Shown here: positions 1 through 12,376 of the stretch, in pieces
Numbering within the stretch: the first letter of the stretch is position 1
Layout of the letters: every line of letters starts with the position of its first letter
Assembly (NCBI GenBank): GCA_037127255.1
Contig: JBANSL010000010.1
Location: 30,520,120 to 30,584,119, forward strand
DNA length: 64,000 nt
Reading direction: 5' to 3'
Origin: Persicaria tinctoria
Lineage: Eukaryota > Streptophyta > Magnoliopsida > Caryophyllales > Polygonaceae
Position numbers and translations under genes: made by a program
Notes under the pieces: generated by a model
What the model saw: the letters and a program-made list of their open reading frames with translations, nothing else
The model's database searches: none
Told to the model about the DNA's origin: nothing

Positions 1-1040
1 TATCCATAATTATATATGTATAAAATCCAAAAATATATCTCATAAATATATCAATACCTTCAAGATAGGAAAATTTTATTTCTTTATCCGCAAAAGCGAT
101 AGATCTACCCTAAAAAAATGTGATTAACCTCTTCCAAAATTATATCTAAAAAAATACATACTATCTTTATCTAATACACATCTAATGAATTATATCCAAG
201 AATTCCACGAGTTCATAACAATTTTGTCGATATATAAAAATCATTCACCGAACATGTACAATTTTTTTAAATATGTATATAGATCTAATTTACATGGCTA
301 AGAATTATGTATAGAGTTAGAATAAAATTTTATCTTATGCATATATTGATTATTTACAAATTTGTGATTGGTTCATACGACTAATATCCATATCTATTGA
401 AATTGGATCAATTTTATCTTATGCATGTATAGATTAAATAGAGTTAGAATAATTTTTTTATCAATACATTCAAGATAGGATTTTTTCTTTTATCCACAAA
501 AGTGATAGATCTTCCATAAAAAATAGTGTGATTAAACTATTCTTAAATTATACAGTATCTAAAAAAATAAAAAATATATTTATCTAATACACATCTAATG
601 AATTATATCCAAAATCTTCTAAAAATATGTTCATATATAGTGAAAATAGGTAAAATCTTATCTTATATTATATATATAATAGTCTTAAAAATAATTAATA
701 TCTTCTAAAACTATATCCATATGTAATCAAATCGGGTCCAATTTTATCTTATACATATATAGATATATTGATTAAATAGAGTTAGAATAAAAATTTATCT
801 TATGTATATATTTTAAAATTAGTTAATATCTTCTAAAAATATATCCATACCTAATCAAACCGCGTCAAAATTTATCTTATGCATATAGCTATATTGATTA
901 AATAGAGTTAGAATAAAATTTTATCTTATCATTTTATCTTATGCATATATAGATTAAATAGAATTAGAATAAAATTTTATCTCATTCATATATTGATTAT
1001 TTCAAAATTTTGTGATTGGTTCATACGACCACGATTAAGG
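1..1040. repeat. AT-rich dispersed repeat block
   Basis: No coding sequence is seen. Phrases recur inside the block: 'atctaatacacatctaatg' occurs near 173 and near 588, and a 'gattaaatagagttagaat' phrase occurs near 433, 774 and 897. Closely similar wording is found at about 47.14-47.31 kb in the same orientation and at about 47.93-48.18 kb inverted, where it belongs to a Helitron-like element. This block is therefore probably a degraded copy of that family. No termini were found here. Confidence 0.55.
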
Positions 1041-1194
1041 AGAAGCCGTCATGTGCTATGTTAAGAAAGGATAAAAAGAGGAATAATACATTCCCCACTA
1101 TTCCTAGTCCTCTATTCGATCAAGTAATATTTTAACCATTTCTCTATTCGATCAAGAAATATCTACGAATGCTGAATTATGTGTATATACTTGC

Positions 1195-1901
1195 CTTGAA
1201 TTGTACAATAATGGAGTAATTGTAGTCGATAGCACCGAATTAACGGAGAAGATGAACCAAAAAGATAAAATATTAAAATTGGAAGAGTTGCATCGCTAAC
1301 CTTGTTATTTCTTAACATCATTAGGAACGGAATTTGCGGTGGCTTCGACGACATATTTAGGGATGAATTTTGAGACGACAATAGCGATGGATTTAGGAAA
1401 GTATTTAACAACGACGTCTTTGACGAAATTAGGGGCAAATGTGGAGACAACATTACCAATGGATTTAAGGAGGGGTTTTGTGACCAGATTATAGGGTCGT
1501 CGCTATTTACAAATCAATATTATAACTTTTTTATTTCGTTGATGAATTTGTGTCGAATCGTCATTCATCCCTACATTCATCGGTTTTTAGGGACAAATTT
1601 AGCGACAAATTTGAATTAGTCTCTATATGGAGATAGAACATAAAGTTGTTGCTATATTTGTGGCTATATGGGGACGAATTTAGGCATAATATTTCACCAT
1701 GTCCCTATTAGGTAGGGATTTAGGAACTAAATATGAGGTGTTACAATTAGCAACATAATTAGTAACACTATGTTAATTTCTTCCCAGATTAGCAACGGGT
1801 GTTGCATTCTGTAGCCGTATCCGTCCCTAATAGGGACGAAGTTAGGTACAGACTAAATTTGTCTCTAAAATTTGTCCCTATTTAAGCATATTTTAGTAGT
1901 G
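1195..1901. mobile_element. Right end of a CACTA-like element with subterminal repeats
   Basis: The sequence repeats short motifs such as 'gacgaaattagg', 'gggacaaatttagcgac' and 'gggacgaa', typical of CACTA subterminal regions. It ends at 1,901 with 'ttttagtagtg'; read from the other strand this starts CACTACTAAAAT, a CACTA-type terminus. No matching left terminus is visible, so the element is truncated, or its left end is unrecognised or lies outside the window. The motifs resemble, but are not identical to, those of the complete CACTA element at 41.2-51.5 kb. Confidence 0.5.
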
Positions 1902-3185
1902 TCTGTAAAACACTCTACCCTTGTTCGACACTACGCAAACCATACCTCGCATGTTGTCGGTGTCTGCGTAATCCTTCTTTCTCCTAAACCAACCATGTTC
2001 TTCTTTGATACCCTGCAGGTTGGGGCACAATACTTTAGCATTCTGCAAACATTTGCTCATTATCATCACACCAGTCATAATGCACATGACGGTAAGTTTA
2101 TATAACATGTCACCTGAGCATTATAACAGGACAGAAACCATATCTTACCACTTATCACACTCCAAGTAAATTTCTAGCCTCACCATATCAGACGTCGCCG
2201 TATTCAGAGAAAACTGTGTAACCATTTTATAGCTTCCACAAAATATACGTCGCGCAAGTTTGCATATTAACATGACAGCTATAATAATCTATCCAATTTC
2301 CCCAATCTCACCAATTTTCCCAATTTCCCCAATTTCACCAATTTTCCAAAATTCACACAATACATGTGTCGATTTCCCCTAATTTCCTTCCCCATTCATG
2401 GTCTTAACCATATCATCACGGCAATGGTACTTCCCTTATCTCCCCGTCGCGAACACCACCCGTTCCCACATTTCCACCCATTGTTTTCATACTTGACGCC
2501 GGTTACATCCTACATGACAGGGACGGATATTCCACCCGTTCTTTCATCCAACTGCAAAACATGGCAAACAAATTAGGTTCTTCAATTGGTCCCTCCTTCT
2601 TTCAATTTCTGCAATCGGTACTAAATCGGTAGAGTTAGGGTTTACTTACTTGAAAATCGTCGGTCCCTCTCTTCTAAACGCTGCCGGGGTGGTCTTCTAC
2701 ACGTTGTCGGGTTTACTTGCTTGCAAACCGCCGGCTTATTCTCCTCCTTACTTCTAGGTTTGTCTTCTTCCTTGGGCTTCTTCTTCTCCTTACTCGTATC
2801 TCGAATGGCGGTTTCGTGCCTATTGTCCTCCCTCCTCTCTGTTTTACACACAGTTGGAAGTGACAAGTTTTAAAAAAACTGTCCTCTCTCTCCTCCTCCC
2901 TCCCACGCTCATTTACTACAATTCGAGTAATAATTAGAGATATAAGTGTATTTTGTTTGTTTTCATAATTTTGTTTAGATTTCTAAAATAACAAGTTTTA
3001 ATTAATAGAGGGGTATTTAGTAAATCAAATATCCTAAATTTTTATTTTATTTTATTTTCAGATAATCAAATCTCTAATTGGTATTAAATTTTAATGTTTA
3101 ACCAAATAGAATGTGATAATTGAATTCGTGATAAGTAGTATGAGGCCAGTGCCTTATGCTCCGGTGGGTTAAAATTTATCAATAT
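1902..3185. other. Unassigned interval
   Basis: Only short ORFs without recognisable domains occur here. At 2,283-2,350 there is a run of imperfect repeats of the form CCAATTTCCC. A CT-rich stretch spans about 2,680-2,910. I see no gene I can support. Confidence 0.5.
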
Positions 3186-3593
3186 TGTTGAAACCAAGAT
3201 TCGATATAACGAAAGTGATTTATGCGGAAGCGAGAGAAAAGAACAAGAAACTCGAACAAACATGCAAGAACAACACCAGAGTTTTACGAGGTTCGGCAAA
3301 GAGATGCCTACGTCCTCGGGGCCTCAAGAACAGGCCGAATCCACTAGGTAATGTTCAACAGAGGGTTACAATCAAGCAATGCAAAGATAAACCCTAGATC
3401 TAGCATGTACGAGTTTCAGAGATACAAAAGGAAGAAGATCCCCCTGTGTGGGATGACCGGAGTTCGAGATCTCTTCGAAACTCCCAAACCCTAGATCTCC
3501 AGACGTGAGACAAGCGGCAACCAAAGCCAGGAGCTTAGCCGCGCATAACAATATTACAAGACATAGGGAAATATAACACATAACATTACAACA
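3186..3593 (-). repeat. 3' LTR of the copia element, internally deleted
   Basis: It matches both ends of the 967-bp LTR at 9,846-10,812 almost base for base but is only 408 bp. The part equivalent to about 10,204-10,741 is missing, plus a further roughly 19 bp. The lost part includes the U3/TATA region, so this copy should lack a promoter. The short phrase 'cataacaatattac' at the break suggests a microhomology-type deletion. Confidence 0.9.
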
Positions 3594-3689
3594 AATCACC
3601 CTCTATTTTTCTAAGTCTTGCTCCAGGCAGACTATAACCTAAACATAGTGGACTCAAAGCCATCCGTCATCAGCCCAGTCATGCAAGGA

Positions 3690-4130
3690 TCACCCATGGA
3701 AATCCTCCAAATGGAGGAAGTTCCTGTAGAACACAAATTTTTCATAAGGAACAATTTTAGTGCCAAAATCTGCAGGATTATACTTACCATCAATTTTGTT
3801 AACATGTATGACAATATCTTCCACTTTCTCACGAATAAAATGGTATCTAACATCAATATATTTAGTACGCTCATGGTACATGGGGTCCCTGCAGAGATAG
3901 AGTGCACTTTGACTATCAATGTGTAAGACAGAAGTGTAGTGCTTCCTCTCTATCTCCTTAAGGATACCTTGCAGCAAGATGGCCTCCTTGCAGGCCTCTG
4001 TAGCTGCTATGTACTCAGCTTAAGTGGATGAGAGAGCAACGATGGGTTGCTGCTGGGATTTCCAGGAAACACAATTGCCTGCCCATGTATACACATAGGA
4101 GGTAATAGATTTCCTGGTATCCTTGTTAGA
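3690..4130 (-). pseudogene. Copia RNase H domain remnant
   Basis: On the minus strand the reading runs from a 'KDTRKSIT' motif through 'SWKSQ' and 'AEYIAATEACKEA' to 'HIDSQSALYL' and the C-terminal 'KIDGKYNPADFGTK', the usual copia RNase H order. In the STTEAEY-type motif the conserved Glu codon is now TAA (near 4,019-4,021), so the domain is interrupted at a catalytic residue. Its N-terminal side joins directly to the truncated RT; the intervening RT region including YVDD is missing. Confidence 0.85.
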
Positions 4131-6034
4131 CTGAACCTCATGCACTTGTCAAATTTGATATTCCATTGTCTAGGTGACTGTTTCAAACCATAGATGGATT
4201 TATTTAACAAGCAAGCATGATTAGGATGCACAGAATCAATGAAGCCCTTAGGCTGTCTCATATAAATTGTCTCATCCAAGTCACCATGAAGAAAAGTTGT
4301 CTTAACATCCATTTGTTCTAATTCAAAATCATAAACAGCAGTCATGGCAAGCAATAATCTCAAGGTTTTGTATTTCACAACAGGAGCAAATATTTCATTG
4401 TAATCCTCACCCTCTCTTTGGGTAAAACCTTTAGCAACCAGCCTAGCTTTGTATCTAGGGGGGTCAGACTTAGAAATGCCATCTTTTAGTTTGTAGATCC
4501 ATTTACAATCAATTAATCTAGCATTCACAGGTTTAGGCACCAAAGTCCAGGTTTTATTCACCCTCATAGATTCTATCTCATCATTCATGGCATGTTTCCA
4601 TTTAGCAGAGTGAATACACTTCATAGCTTGTTCATAAGTTTCAGGAGTAAAGATCTTCACAACATCAGAAACTAAGCAAGCAAACTCAACAATGTTATTA
4701 ATGAACCTTTTATTTGGTATAACAGTCCTAGGACTCCTATCCCTAGTCAACTGCCAATTAGTCAAGTCATGCCCTTCAGTGGCTGAAGAACTAGAGGTAC
4801 CAGAACCAGACACAGGCACAGAAATGACAACATCATCCTCATTCACAGAAACAGGAGAAGTAGAAGAGGAATTAGGTTCATTATTTGCTCCCCTACCCAA
4901 TTGGTGAGGTTGCACAACATCAATTTGCATATTATCAGAAACAATAGCATCATTAGAAGTAGACAGAGAAGAATCATGAGTAGAGGGAGTAGAGGAAGAA
5001 GAGGGAGAAAAACCACTGTCAAACTCATCATCTGAATCAACATCATTGTGCTTAGGCACAAAGAATTGATCCTCTTGTACCTGCAAGTTAGCATCTGAGA
5101 TGATAGGAGAAGCTTTCTTAAAGTGAAATTCATGCTCATTGATAAAGACATTCCTACTCACAACAGTTTTATACACACCAGGTTGGACAAGAAGCAACTT
5201 ATAACCCTTAACCCATTCAGGATAACCCAACAACACACATTTTTGGGACCTAGGGTTAAGCTTACCTTGGTTAACATGAGAAAACACAGTGCAACCAAAA
5301 GGTTTAATGTGGTCTAAATTTGGCTTTCTTTTAGTCCATAACTCATAAGGAGTTTTAAAATCAATAACAGAGGAAGGAGTCCTATTTATCAAATAAGCAG
5401 CAGTCACAACAGCTTCACCCCACAAGCAATGTTTCAAACCAGAAGATATAAGCATGCATCTAGCTTTTTCAAGGAGAGTCCTGTTCATCCTCTCAGCAAT
5501 ACCATTCTGCTGGGGAGTTCCAGGAATGGTTAAGTGTCTCTTAATACCATTAGACTTGCAGTACTCATTGAACAAAGAATTACAAAACTCCATGCCATTG
5601 TCAGTTTTTAAACATTTAACAGTAAGACCAGTTTCATTTTCAACTCCAATTTTCCAGTTTTTAAAAGTTTCAAAAGCCTCATCTTTAGTTTTAAGCAAAT
5701 AGACCCATACCTTCCTACTGTAGTGATCCATGAGAGACATAAAATATCTCTTATGACCTACAGTAGGAACAGGAGAGGGACCCCACAAATCAGAATGAAT
5801 ATATTCAAGAGGTGCAGCAGCAACATAAGATGAATGCTTAAAACCTTTTCTAGCATGCTTTCCTAGGATACAATTTTCACAGAGATCAATCATGCAAGGT
5901 TTGGAGTTGATTATGCCAGTTTTATGAAGGTGTTCTAAGCCTTTATTACCAATGTGACCCAATCTATTATGCCACAACATAGTATCATGCAGAGTGTTGT
6001 TGCAGGAGGATGTGTCAAGTATGAAATAAATATG
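4007..6034 (-). pseudogene. Copia integrase and N-terminal reverse transcriptase
   Basis: The conserved open part starts at the GAG-pre-integrase HHCC zinc finger (LWHNRLGH ... CENCILGKH). Integrase core residues follow: D in YIHSDLWGP, D in KTDNGMEF and E in QNGIAERMNR. A long acidic and Ser-rich linker comes next, then RT (CKWIYKLKDG, YKARLVAKGF, FLHGDLDETIYM, YGLKQSPRQW). Shortly after KQSPRQW the frame runs out of RT homology, so the YVDD active site is absent. In-frame sequence upstream of the first Met continues to about 6,034, where a non-coding insertion begins. Not functional as it stands. Confidence 0.9.
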
Positions 6035-6039
6035 AAATA

Positions 6040-8240
6040 TAGTTCAGATTGACTTCCTTGTCTCAGCAAATAAATACAAGACTTCCTCCCGTTGTAGTAA
6101 GAGAATAGTCAGGATCGAATCCACGAGGAAGCACGTCAGCAGTTCTTAGGTAGCTGTAAATTCTCACAGAAGCAGCAGAAAAACAGAAACACAGAAAGGA
6201 AAGAAACAAATAAACCCGGCAAGGGCAACTAAAACAAAAGCAAAGAACAAACAAAACAAGAAAAGACAAAGCAAAAACGAAAAGCAAAGAAAAGGCTACT
6301 CGACCTCGACAAGAGTAACTCGAGATCGACAAGACAGTGAACAACAGAAAGTGAAAATCGACGAAAAAAGAGAAAACTTCAACTTGACCTAGACCAGTCC
6401 TACTCGAGATCGACAAGAACAGTACTCGATCTCGACCAAGGCTTCCTCTATGTCGACAAGAAGGACAGAAAATATAAATTGCAGAATTCGAACCAAAACT
6501 CAGATTTTTGACAGAAATAAACTTCACTATATTAAAAGACTTCCAAAGCCAGGGTTTCAACACCACAACGATAACCATGCAAAGTAACACATAAATGCAT
6601 AAAAGATCATGCTTTCCATCAAATAACTTTCGTTATCAACAAATAGGCATATAGAGGCTTTCGCATAAACCCTAATTGTTACTAACCCTTTTTCACATAA
6701 TTAACCCAAGTTGCATTAAGATCACTTTCGCTTCAATAATACAAACAAGGATCACCTTCAACTCTCGCAAAAGAATCATGCTCATAGGGATAGAAGATGA
6801 ATCGCACAAAAAGATCTGACCTTTATCGCATCGCCTCACATGGCCACCGTCGGGCTCACCCTAGCCCCAGAAGTGGGTGGACTACTCACGACTCATTGCA
6901 ATCGCAGACATTGATGTATAAAAAGAAACTTGCATTAACTATATTCAAAAGCCTTTACAATCCCGGCAATCAACTTTCGCAGAAAGCCAAAACCTTAAAA
7001 ACTTTAGAACTCCTAAACTTCTCTGTGGAACTAACTAATTGTCTCTGAAATTGAATTGTGATCTGGAATTCTTAAAATTGAGCCTCATGGGCTTTATTTA
7101 TAGCCTTCATTCCCTAGCTATTCTAGGAAAGAAGATATCTATCTCTATCTAAAATTATATCTAAAACTTGAAAGGATAAATAAATTGCCTAATGGAAATA
7201 AATCTCAAAGGAAAAGATAAAACTAAATAGGTAAGTCTTCATGATGTTGATAGATCTTGTCTCCCATGGATAGACTTGATGGAATCGGATAGATCTTCGG
7301 CCAGCTCGACTTCCTTCGCGCCCAAGCAAAGCCAATTCTAGTCGGACAAGTCTTCGTCGAGAAGCTGCTGGACACAGCTCTACTCGACCTCGACCACGGC
7401 TTGTCGACCTCGACAAGCATGGTTCGTCGAGTGGACTCCTCGGCTAGATCTGCTCGATGTGCTCGGACTTGGCTCACTGGGTGCTTGTCGACCTCGAGTA
7501 AGCCTTGTCGATCTCGAGTAGGACTGGTCATCGACTAGGCTTCCTCGGGTTGCTCTACTCGGCAAGCTCGGACTTGGACTCAGGCGCTCGTCGATCTCGA
7601 GTAGCCTTCGTCGACCTCGAGTAGGGATGATCGTCGACTAGGTCTCCTCGAGTGGCTCTCCTCGGCAAGCTCGAATCCGGGCTCATGGGCTCGTCGACTT
7701 CGACAAGCTCTTGTCGATGTCGAGTAGGACTCTTCGTCGGCTTGGTGCATCCCGCTGGCAGCGGGTTTTCTTCCGCGACAACGAGTGGTCCGCTGCAGCG
7801 AGTCGAGTCGCTGGCAGCGATTGTCGCCTGGTTGTCCTCGGCTCCTCTCCTTGTCGACTCCGGGTGTGGCGTCTGGGCTTCGTCGATCTCGACTAGGGCT
7901 TGTCGAGATCGAGTAGGGTTCGGAGCTCGGGTTGGTCTGTCTCTCGATCAGGCTTTGTCGACAAGGCTGTGCTCGGACATGCTCGTCTAGGTCGAGTAGG
8001 CCTACTCGAGATCGAGTAGCCTTGACTCTCAGACTGGTTCCGCTGCTTTGACCTTGGACTTCTGTAGTGTTTTTCCGAGCTTTTCCGACCTTCTGTAGAA
8101 TTGCTGTAAAATGCCTCGATTTCTGCGAATTAAACAGAAACTGGTGTAGATTCCATAATTTGGCAAATAAACATAAACTACATAGATTCTGTACTATCTA
8201 AACCCAAATGAATGCAATGTATACAGAAATCGATATAAAA
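6040..8240. mobile_element. Non-coding TCGAC-rich insertion inside the copia element
   Basis: About 2.2 kb separates the protease end from the integrase start of the copia element and has no homology to copia coding sequence. It contains 'tagtcaggatcgaatccacgagg' near 6,107, dense repeats of TCGACCTCGAC/TCGAGTAG words at 6,296-6,470 and 7,290-8,025, and no credible ORF; the Arg/Ser-rich ORFs are read from the TCGA words. Ends are approximate. A short CAGATT at both sides (near 6,046 and 8,250) may be a target duplication, but this is weak. Similar TCGAC words occur at 28,985-29,190. Family unknown. Confidence 0.5.
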
Positions 8241-9574
8241 GTTATTGTAAAACATGGCAGATTCAGCTCACAACACAAAGACATAGTATGCACAGAGGCA
8301 GTAAAGGCAGAAGCAGAATAATTCAAAACAGGAGTAGCCAACACTTCATAAAGACCCTTCTTTCTAAAGCATTTAATGACAGGCTTCCCATTTTTAGAAA
8401 TAATCCTAACACCATTAGAACTGGACATATCATAATATAATTCTTCAAAAGCACTTTCAGAGCGCAAGTTTCTCCTTGAATCAGGAACCCATTTAACATC
8501 ATTAACAATTCTAATCACATTATCAAACATTTTTAAAGCAACAGATCCAACACCTTTAATTTTAAGAATAGAGTGATCACCCAGCATTACAGTACCAGCA
8601 TTAAAACATTTAAGCTCAAAGAACCAAGATTTATGAAATGTAGCATGCATGGTACACCCAGAGTCCAAAATCCAAGTAGTAGAATCAGTGTAACTTAATA
8701 ATGCAAGAACTTCATGAGTAACATAAGGATGGGATTCACAAATAGCAGACACATTAGGTTTTTTACCAGCTTTAATATCCCTTTTCTTCTTACAACAATG
8801 CTTCTCAAGATGGCCAGTTTTATTGCAGTAAGTACATAAAAGATGAGATTTATCAGGTTTTTCACCACTGGATTTATCAGAAGACACAGAATCAGATTTA
8901 TTGTCTTTATTTTCCTGTTGCTTAGGTTTTCTATTGCCTTTGTACTTAGACTTCACCATAAGAACCTCATCTTTGTTTTCAGGTTTAAGGTCAGTCTTAT
9001 TTCCATTCACAGCTTTAAACACTTTCAGATTTTCATTTTTCTATATGATAGAATCAATAAGCTCCTTTTGAGTCAACTTATTAGTACCATACTGAACAAC
9101 ATCAACAAAAGTAGTAAACTGTGCAGGCAAAGAATTAAGCAACAACACACACAATTGAGTCTCATCAACTTTGTCACCACATCTCTCCAGATCTTGGGTA
9201 ATAGCCAAGAATCTGTCAAGATTTTCAGCAAGAGTGCAAGTAGTAGACATTTTATAATTGAAAAGTTTGTTGAAGAGATTTACCCTACTTGGTAGTGATT
9301 TTACCAAGTATAATTCTTCCAACCTTTTCCAGAGTTTTTCAGTAGTTATGCAAGTAAGAACTTGCCTAGCCACGTCGTCTGTGAGTCTCAACATAATCTC
9401 ACTGTGTGCTACTTTATCAAGACGTTTTAGATCCTTCTTTTTGTCTTCTTCGACATCTTCTTCAATGAGCACTTCATAGCAGTTTTCTTTGATTAATATG
9501 GCCTTCATTTTTACCTGCCACATAGCAAAGTCAGTAGTGCCATTGAAGGGCTTTAAACGATAGGATTCACCCAT
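8198..9574 (-). pseudogene. Copia gag-protease ORF with one in-frame stop
   Basis: The likely start is the Met at 9,574 (MGESYRLKPFNG), the standard opening of copia Gag. The UBN2-type Gag core follows (FAMWQVKMKA ... LTQKELIDS). A single TAG near 9,038-9,040 interrupts the frame, after which the same frame continues into the zinc knuckle (CTYCNKTGHLEKHC) and the aspartic protease motif (WILDSGCTMHAT). An upstream in-frame Met at 9,676 is possible but less typical. The 3' end runs into the insertion at about 8.24 kb. Confidence 0.88.
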
Positions 9575-9831
9575 GTTTATAGTCAAGAACTTAAGAAACT
9601 TAACAAAACACAGTAAATCACGCAAGAGATTCAAGAAAACCTTGAACCTAAGAGCAGGGCACAGAATTGCACACACACAAGCCTAGATCTAAGCAAACAA
9701 GGGTGTGGTATGTCGTGTAGGGGGGGTGTTGCAGCAGCGATGTCGCTTTTTAGGTCAGCCCGATGCCCTACACCCGTTACCTATCCCTAGAACTCAACAA
9801 TGAGCCAGGGAATCGGAAACGCGACACTCAA

Positions 9832-9843
9832 GCTCTGATACCA
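9832..9843 (-). promoter_or_regulatory. Primer-binding site for initiator Met-tRNA
   Basis: Minus-strand TGGTATCAGAGC lies 2 bases inside the 5' LTR. It is the usual plant copia primer-binding site and fixes the orientation of the element. Confidence 0.9.
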
Positions 9844-9845
9844 CT

Positions 9846-10812
9846 TGTTGAAACCGAGATTCGATATAACGAAAGTGATTTATGCGAAAGCAAGAGAAAA
9901 GAACAAGAAACTCAAACAAACATGCAAGAACAACACCAGAGTTTTACGAGGTTCGGCAAAGAGATGCCTACGTCCTCGGGGCCTCAAGAACAGGCCGAAT
10001 CCACTAGGTAATGTTCAACAGAGGGTTACAATCAAGCAATGCAAAGATAAACCCTAGATCTAGCATGTACGAGTTTCAGAGATACAAAAGGAAGAAGATC
10101 CCCCTGTGTGGGATGACCGGAGTTCGAAGATCTCTTCGAAACTCCCAAACCCTAGATCTCCAGACGTGAGACAAGCGGCAACCAAAGCCAGGAGCTTAGC
10201 CGCACCACCACCAGGAGATCATCGAGAGCAGCCAACGCCTTCGTCTTCACAATCGCCGAGAGGAACCAGGAAAAAACCCTAGAAACCCTAGAAAAACCCT
10301 TTGAGAGCGTTTGAGAAGAGACGGAGGAGAGAGAGAGAGCTGAACTGAAGATCCAGAAGCTGCTAGCGAGCTTAAATAGCTAGGGCTTCGGATCTCAAGT
10401 GAAGCTAAGGCAAAACGCAGCGCTTCACTCCAAATGGATCAGGCCGCCGAGCTTACTCCGCTGGAGAGATCTTTGGGCTTGGGAATGGGCCTAAAGCCCA
10501 CATCCGGGTAAGTTTCTCCCACACTTATATCATACATATTATACATACATTATATATACTATAGGTTATACATTATCACTCCACAAGTGTTCATTAGACT
10601 TGTTAGAGGATCAAGTCGATTTCTCGACTCAATACGACTCAGTCAAGCCTAATTATAACTTGTGCATCCATGTATATCCAAGTATATAATATATGTTATA
10701 TGTATACTCATCATACACTCATACATGTTTACAAGCACCCGTACATAACAATATTACATGTAACACATATGAAAGCAAGACATAGGGAAATATAACACAT
10801 AACATTACAACA
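9846..10812 (-). repeat. 5' LTR of the copia element, full length
   Basis: This is the 967-bp LTR with TG/CA ends. A TATA-like TATTTAAG on the minus strand lies at 10,371-10,378, followed in the direction of transcription by a CT-rich leader. It carries the promoter that the shortened 3' LTR has lost. Confidence 0.9.
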
Positions 10813-11699
10813 AATATACTTAAATTCAATAATATATTTATTAGTGGTAAATTTAACTATAATATAGATGATAAATTAGAGAATATAAAAATAATTTTTA
10901 AAAATAAAAAATAATAAAATAAAGACATGAATAATAAATAATAAATAATTATGATTTTAAAAACCTAAGATTTATGATTTTATACATGAGTAATAGGGTT
11001 ATGGGGGTGGTCGGGATGTGACAATTATAATAATAAAGTGACAGTTACAATAACAGGGAGTTAGTAGATAAAGAGGAAGGTATTTTAAGGATAAGACATG
11101 AGAGTGTAACCGGTCACACCCAGGTATGCATATTCCTGTCCTCTTTGAATTAGACAAATCCATCTCATCTCTAGGTTTCGAGCTAACCAAACACGAACTA
11201 TGGGCGTGGATATCCTTTAGTTCCGATCGATCAATACCAGGGTTCGATTGATTCCCAGTTGATCAGTGACCGGCCTGTTAATAGAGTTTCGAAAATCCCA
11301 CCCAATTAATGGATTGAAAATTAATCTATCCTTTTACAGTATTAATTAGATAGGGGTGATGATCGATCGACATGCGGTTAGTTCAAACTTACACATCTGT
11401 CGGAATTATTTTTGCAAATTTCTTCTTTAACTATACGGATCTATTAGTTTAGTGCCATATATATTTATCTATATTATCTTAATAGTTTAGATATTTTGGG
11501 GTTTAATCATTCAAAATATTGTTAATCACTTCACTGGACTTAATTGGAGCATCTTACTTATCACATAAATTAAAATAAATAAGGTGCGTTTTGTTGACCT
11601 TGAATGAATAGAACCACAAAAATATCAAGGTACGTTAATCTTTAGGTACGTACCTATGTGTATGCGTGTGTGCGCGAGCAAGTAAAGGATTAATTTCTC
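10813..11699. other. AT-rich interval without a gene
   Basis: Sequence between the copia TSD and the proposed Pack-MULE. I see no coding sequence or clear repeat structure. The last nine bases (11,691-11,699, TAATTTCTC) are proposed as the Pack-MULE target duplication. Confidence 0.5.
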
Positions 11700-11795
11700 G
11701 AAAATATTTGCAAAATGGGCACATTATTTGGACTTATTTGCAAAATAGTCGCGGGTTTGGACAAATTAGCGAAATAGCCGCTATATATACTACGG
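11700..11795 (+). repeat. Left terminal inverted repeat of the Pack-MULE
   Basis: It contains 'tttgcaaaat' twice and 'agcgaaatagccgc', matching the reverse complement of about 21,935-22,025. A CT-rich presumed leader follows directly. Confidence 0.6.
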
Positions 11796-11939
11796 AGTAA
11801 TTATTTTTTTTTCCCTGATCGTTTCCCCCAATCGACGATTCTCTGCAATCTCTCTCTCCACTTCCGACCGCCTCCAATCGTCCGCCTCCGATCGCTCAAC
11901 GGAGAACCTGGAATCGGGGATCTTCCTCCTATCTCCGGC

Positions 11940-12207
11940 ATGGATTCGATTCTCCTCCATCTCCGTCCATATTCCTCCTCTCCTCGATCCTGTTCGCCGC
12001 CGCCGCGCTCTCCTCCTGTTCGCCGTCGAATCGAAGAAGAAGAGGAGGAAGATCCGACTCAGGAGGATTCCTGCCGCCGTCCCTCAGTCTGCGCAAAGCC
12101 ACGACGATATCAATCGACTCAGGAGGAGCATCGTCCTCCTCTCGCTGAAGCCGATCTTTGTCACCTGAAGCCGGTATCAATCGTTCTTGAGCGCCCTGGA
12201 CCTCCAG
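11940..12207 (+). pseudogene. GC-rich first exon of a chimeric unit
   Basis: An ATG at 11,940 follows a CT-rich leader and opens a Pro/Ser/Arg-rich reading frame with a Glu run. I do not recognise the protein. A plausible donor (CCAG|GTTTCG) lies near 12,207/12,208, and the next clear exon, the CPN10 piece, begins at 12,377. Joining these two gives an early stop, so an in-frame fusion is not supported. The position just inside the terminal repeat suits the promoter-proximal exon of a Pack-MULE transcript. Confidence 0.35.
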
Positions 12208-12376
12208 GTTTCGTGTTTCTCGCTCCTTCTCTCCTAGTTCTTCTTTTCCATCTGTTTATTCAGTCAATTGGATTAGAATGTGACTGTGTTTGATTTTGGA
12301 TTTTTGTTGATTCTCTATTCGTCGTCGGATTTGGATTTAATTTTGTGATTTCTGAATTGAATTGTGCGGTTTGCAG

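Larger units (their letters stand above)
3186..10812 (-). mobile_element. Ty1/copia LTR retrotransposon, reverse orientation, defective
   Basis: The element is bounded by LTRs that read TGTTGTAATG...GGTTTCAACA on the minus strand and is flanked by a perfect 5-bp TSD, AATAT (3,181-3,185 and 10,813-10,817). Next to the right-hand (5') LTR is a primer-binding site for initiator Met-tRNA (TGGTATCAGAGC on the minus strand, 9,832-9,843). A purine-rich tract lies just inside the left LTR. Gag, protease, integrase, RT and RNase H parts appear in copia order. Defects are an in-frame stop in gag-pro, a stop in RNase H, loss of the RT YVDD block, a deleted 3' LTR and a 2.2-kb insertion. Confidence 0.95.

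Noticed and set aside
7189..7990. Arg/Ser-rich ORFs in the 6-8 kb insertion
   Set aside because: Generated by TCGA-word repeats; several frames are open at once, as expected for low-complexity DNA.
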